In this document: piece by piece, positions 63,706-64,000 of the stretch
How the letters are laid out: each line of letters begins with the position of its first letter
Position numbering within the stretch: the stretch's first letter is position 1
NCBI GenBank assembly: GCA_004369085.1
Contig: ML210162.1
Coordinates: 220,380-284,379, forward strand
From: Coprinopsis marcescibilis
Lineage: Eukaryota > Basidiomycota > Agaricomycetes > Agaricales > Psathyrellaceae
Length of the DNA stretch: 64,000 nt
Direction: 5' to 3'
Notes under the pieces: model-generated
The model's input: the letters and a program-made list of their open reading frames with translations, nothing else
The model's database searches: none
What the model was told of the DNA's origin: nothing
Translations under genes and position numbers: made by a program

Positions 63706-64000
63706 TACCACGACAGCGCTGGCTTTAACAACCCGGTAACGCGAGCGCCGAAATCCTTGGGATATCGTACGCTCAATCACTGAGTAAGTTATAATGATAC
63801 CTGTATGTTCTATACTTACGCTTCAATTTTCTTCAGAGCCTGTCGCCCTCAGACTTCGGTCGATGATTCATATGACCAGGTGAAGCGTTCCCAATATTGA
63901 CTTCTGTCTTTCAACCCTGAGTAGGGGTTCCATGCCGTATAGAGGCTTTCGTCCAGTACGTGGTTCGCCTGGATTAGGGAGAAACCCAATTGACGGCCAG

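Overview
The window looks like a contig from a filamentous basidiomycete, probably an Agaricomycete. The evidence is short spliceosomal introns (mostly about 45-70 nt, GT-AG, with CTAAY-like branch points) cutting nearly every conserved gene, genes on both strands with short gaps, TATA boxes close to some start codons, and protein families typical of fungi (ECL1-type life-span factor, RAX1-like RGS-membrane protein, BUD22, SOK1/TCP11). I cannot name the species. No bacterial operon, CRISPR array, rRNA, convincing tRNA or intact transposon is visible.

Layout. 1-7.2 kb is dense: a 5'-truncated short-chain dehydrogenase (1-764), VPS45 (1056-3550), ERV46/ERGIC3 (3818-5610) and, on the minus strand, a coiled-coil/acidic nuclear-looking protein (5749-7208). 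7.5-9.1 kb holds an incompletely resolved spliced gene whose first exons encode membrane helices. From 9.1 to 28.6 kb the only confident gene is the minus-strand ECL1-family protein (16481-17977), flanked by about 7.4 kb and 10.6 kb without a recognisable gene. From 28.6 to 53.7 kb the window is gene-dense again: OGFr-domain protein, small ORF, NUDCD1-like protein, PP2C phosphatase, sugar transporter of the major facilitator family, unassigned protein, MYND-type zinc finger protein, BUD22, tubulin cofactor D, V-ATPase subunit B, and TCP11/SOK1-like protein. 53.7-57.9 kb holds no recognised gene. An RGS/transmembrane protein lies on the minus strand at 57.9-60.0 kb. The right end (about 61.4-63.7 kb) carries another heavily spliced gene that I could partly assemble but not identify.

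The conserved genes are mostly housekeeping: vesicle fusion (VPS45), ER-Golgi cargo cycling (ERV46), vacuolar acidification (VMA2), tubulin folding (TBCD), 18S rRNA maturation (BUD22), and signalling (PP2C, RGS, TCP11/SOK1). BUD22/TBCD and the unassigned 39-40 kb gene/MYND gene are divergent pairs that probably share promoters. NUDCD1/PP2C are convergent, and TBCD/VMA2 are tandem with a 163 bp gap.

The most notable sequence-level observations are: a PP2C gene whose first coding exon is only the start codon, followed by a 22-nt microexon; a GC-AG intron in VMA2; an apparent frameshift in the C-terminal part of VPS45 and lesions in the edge dehydrogenase; a fungal OGFr-domain protein; two introns that are multiples of three and stop-free, so retention would still make protein; and two manually reconstructed genes without a family. 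No obviously new multi-gene system was seen. Exon joins were made by eye from splice consensus and protein-family continuity, so internal boundaries are less certain than the identities.
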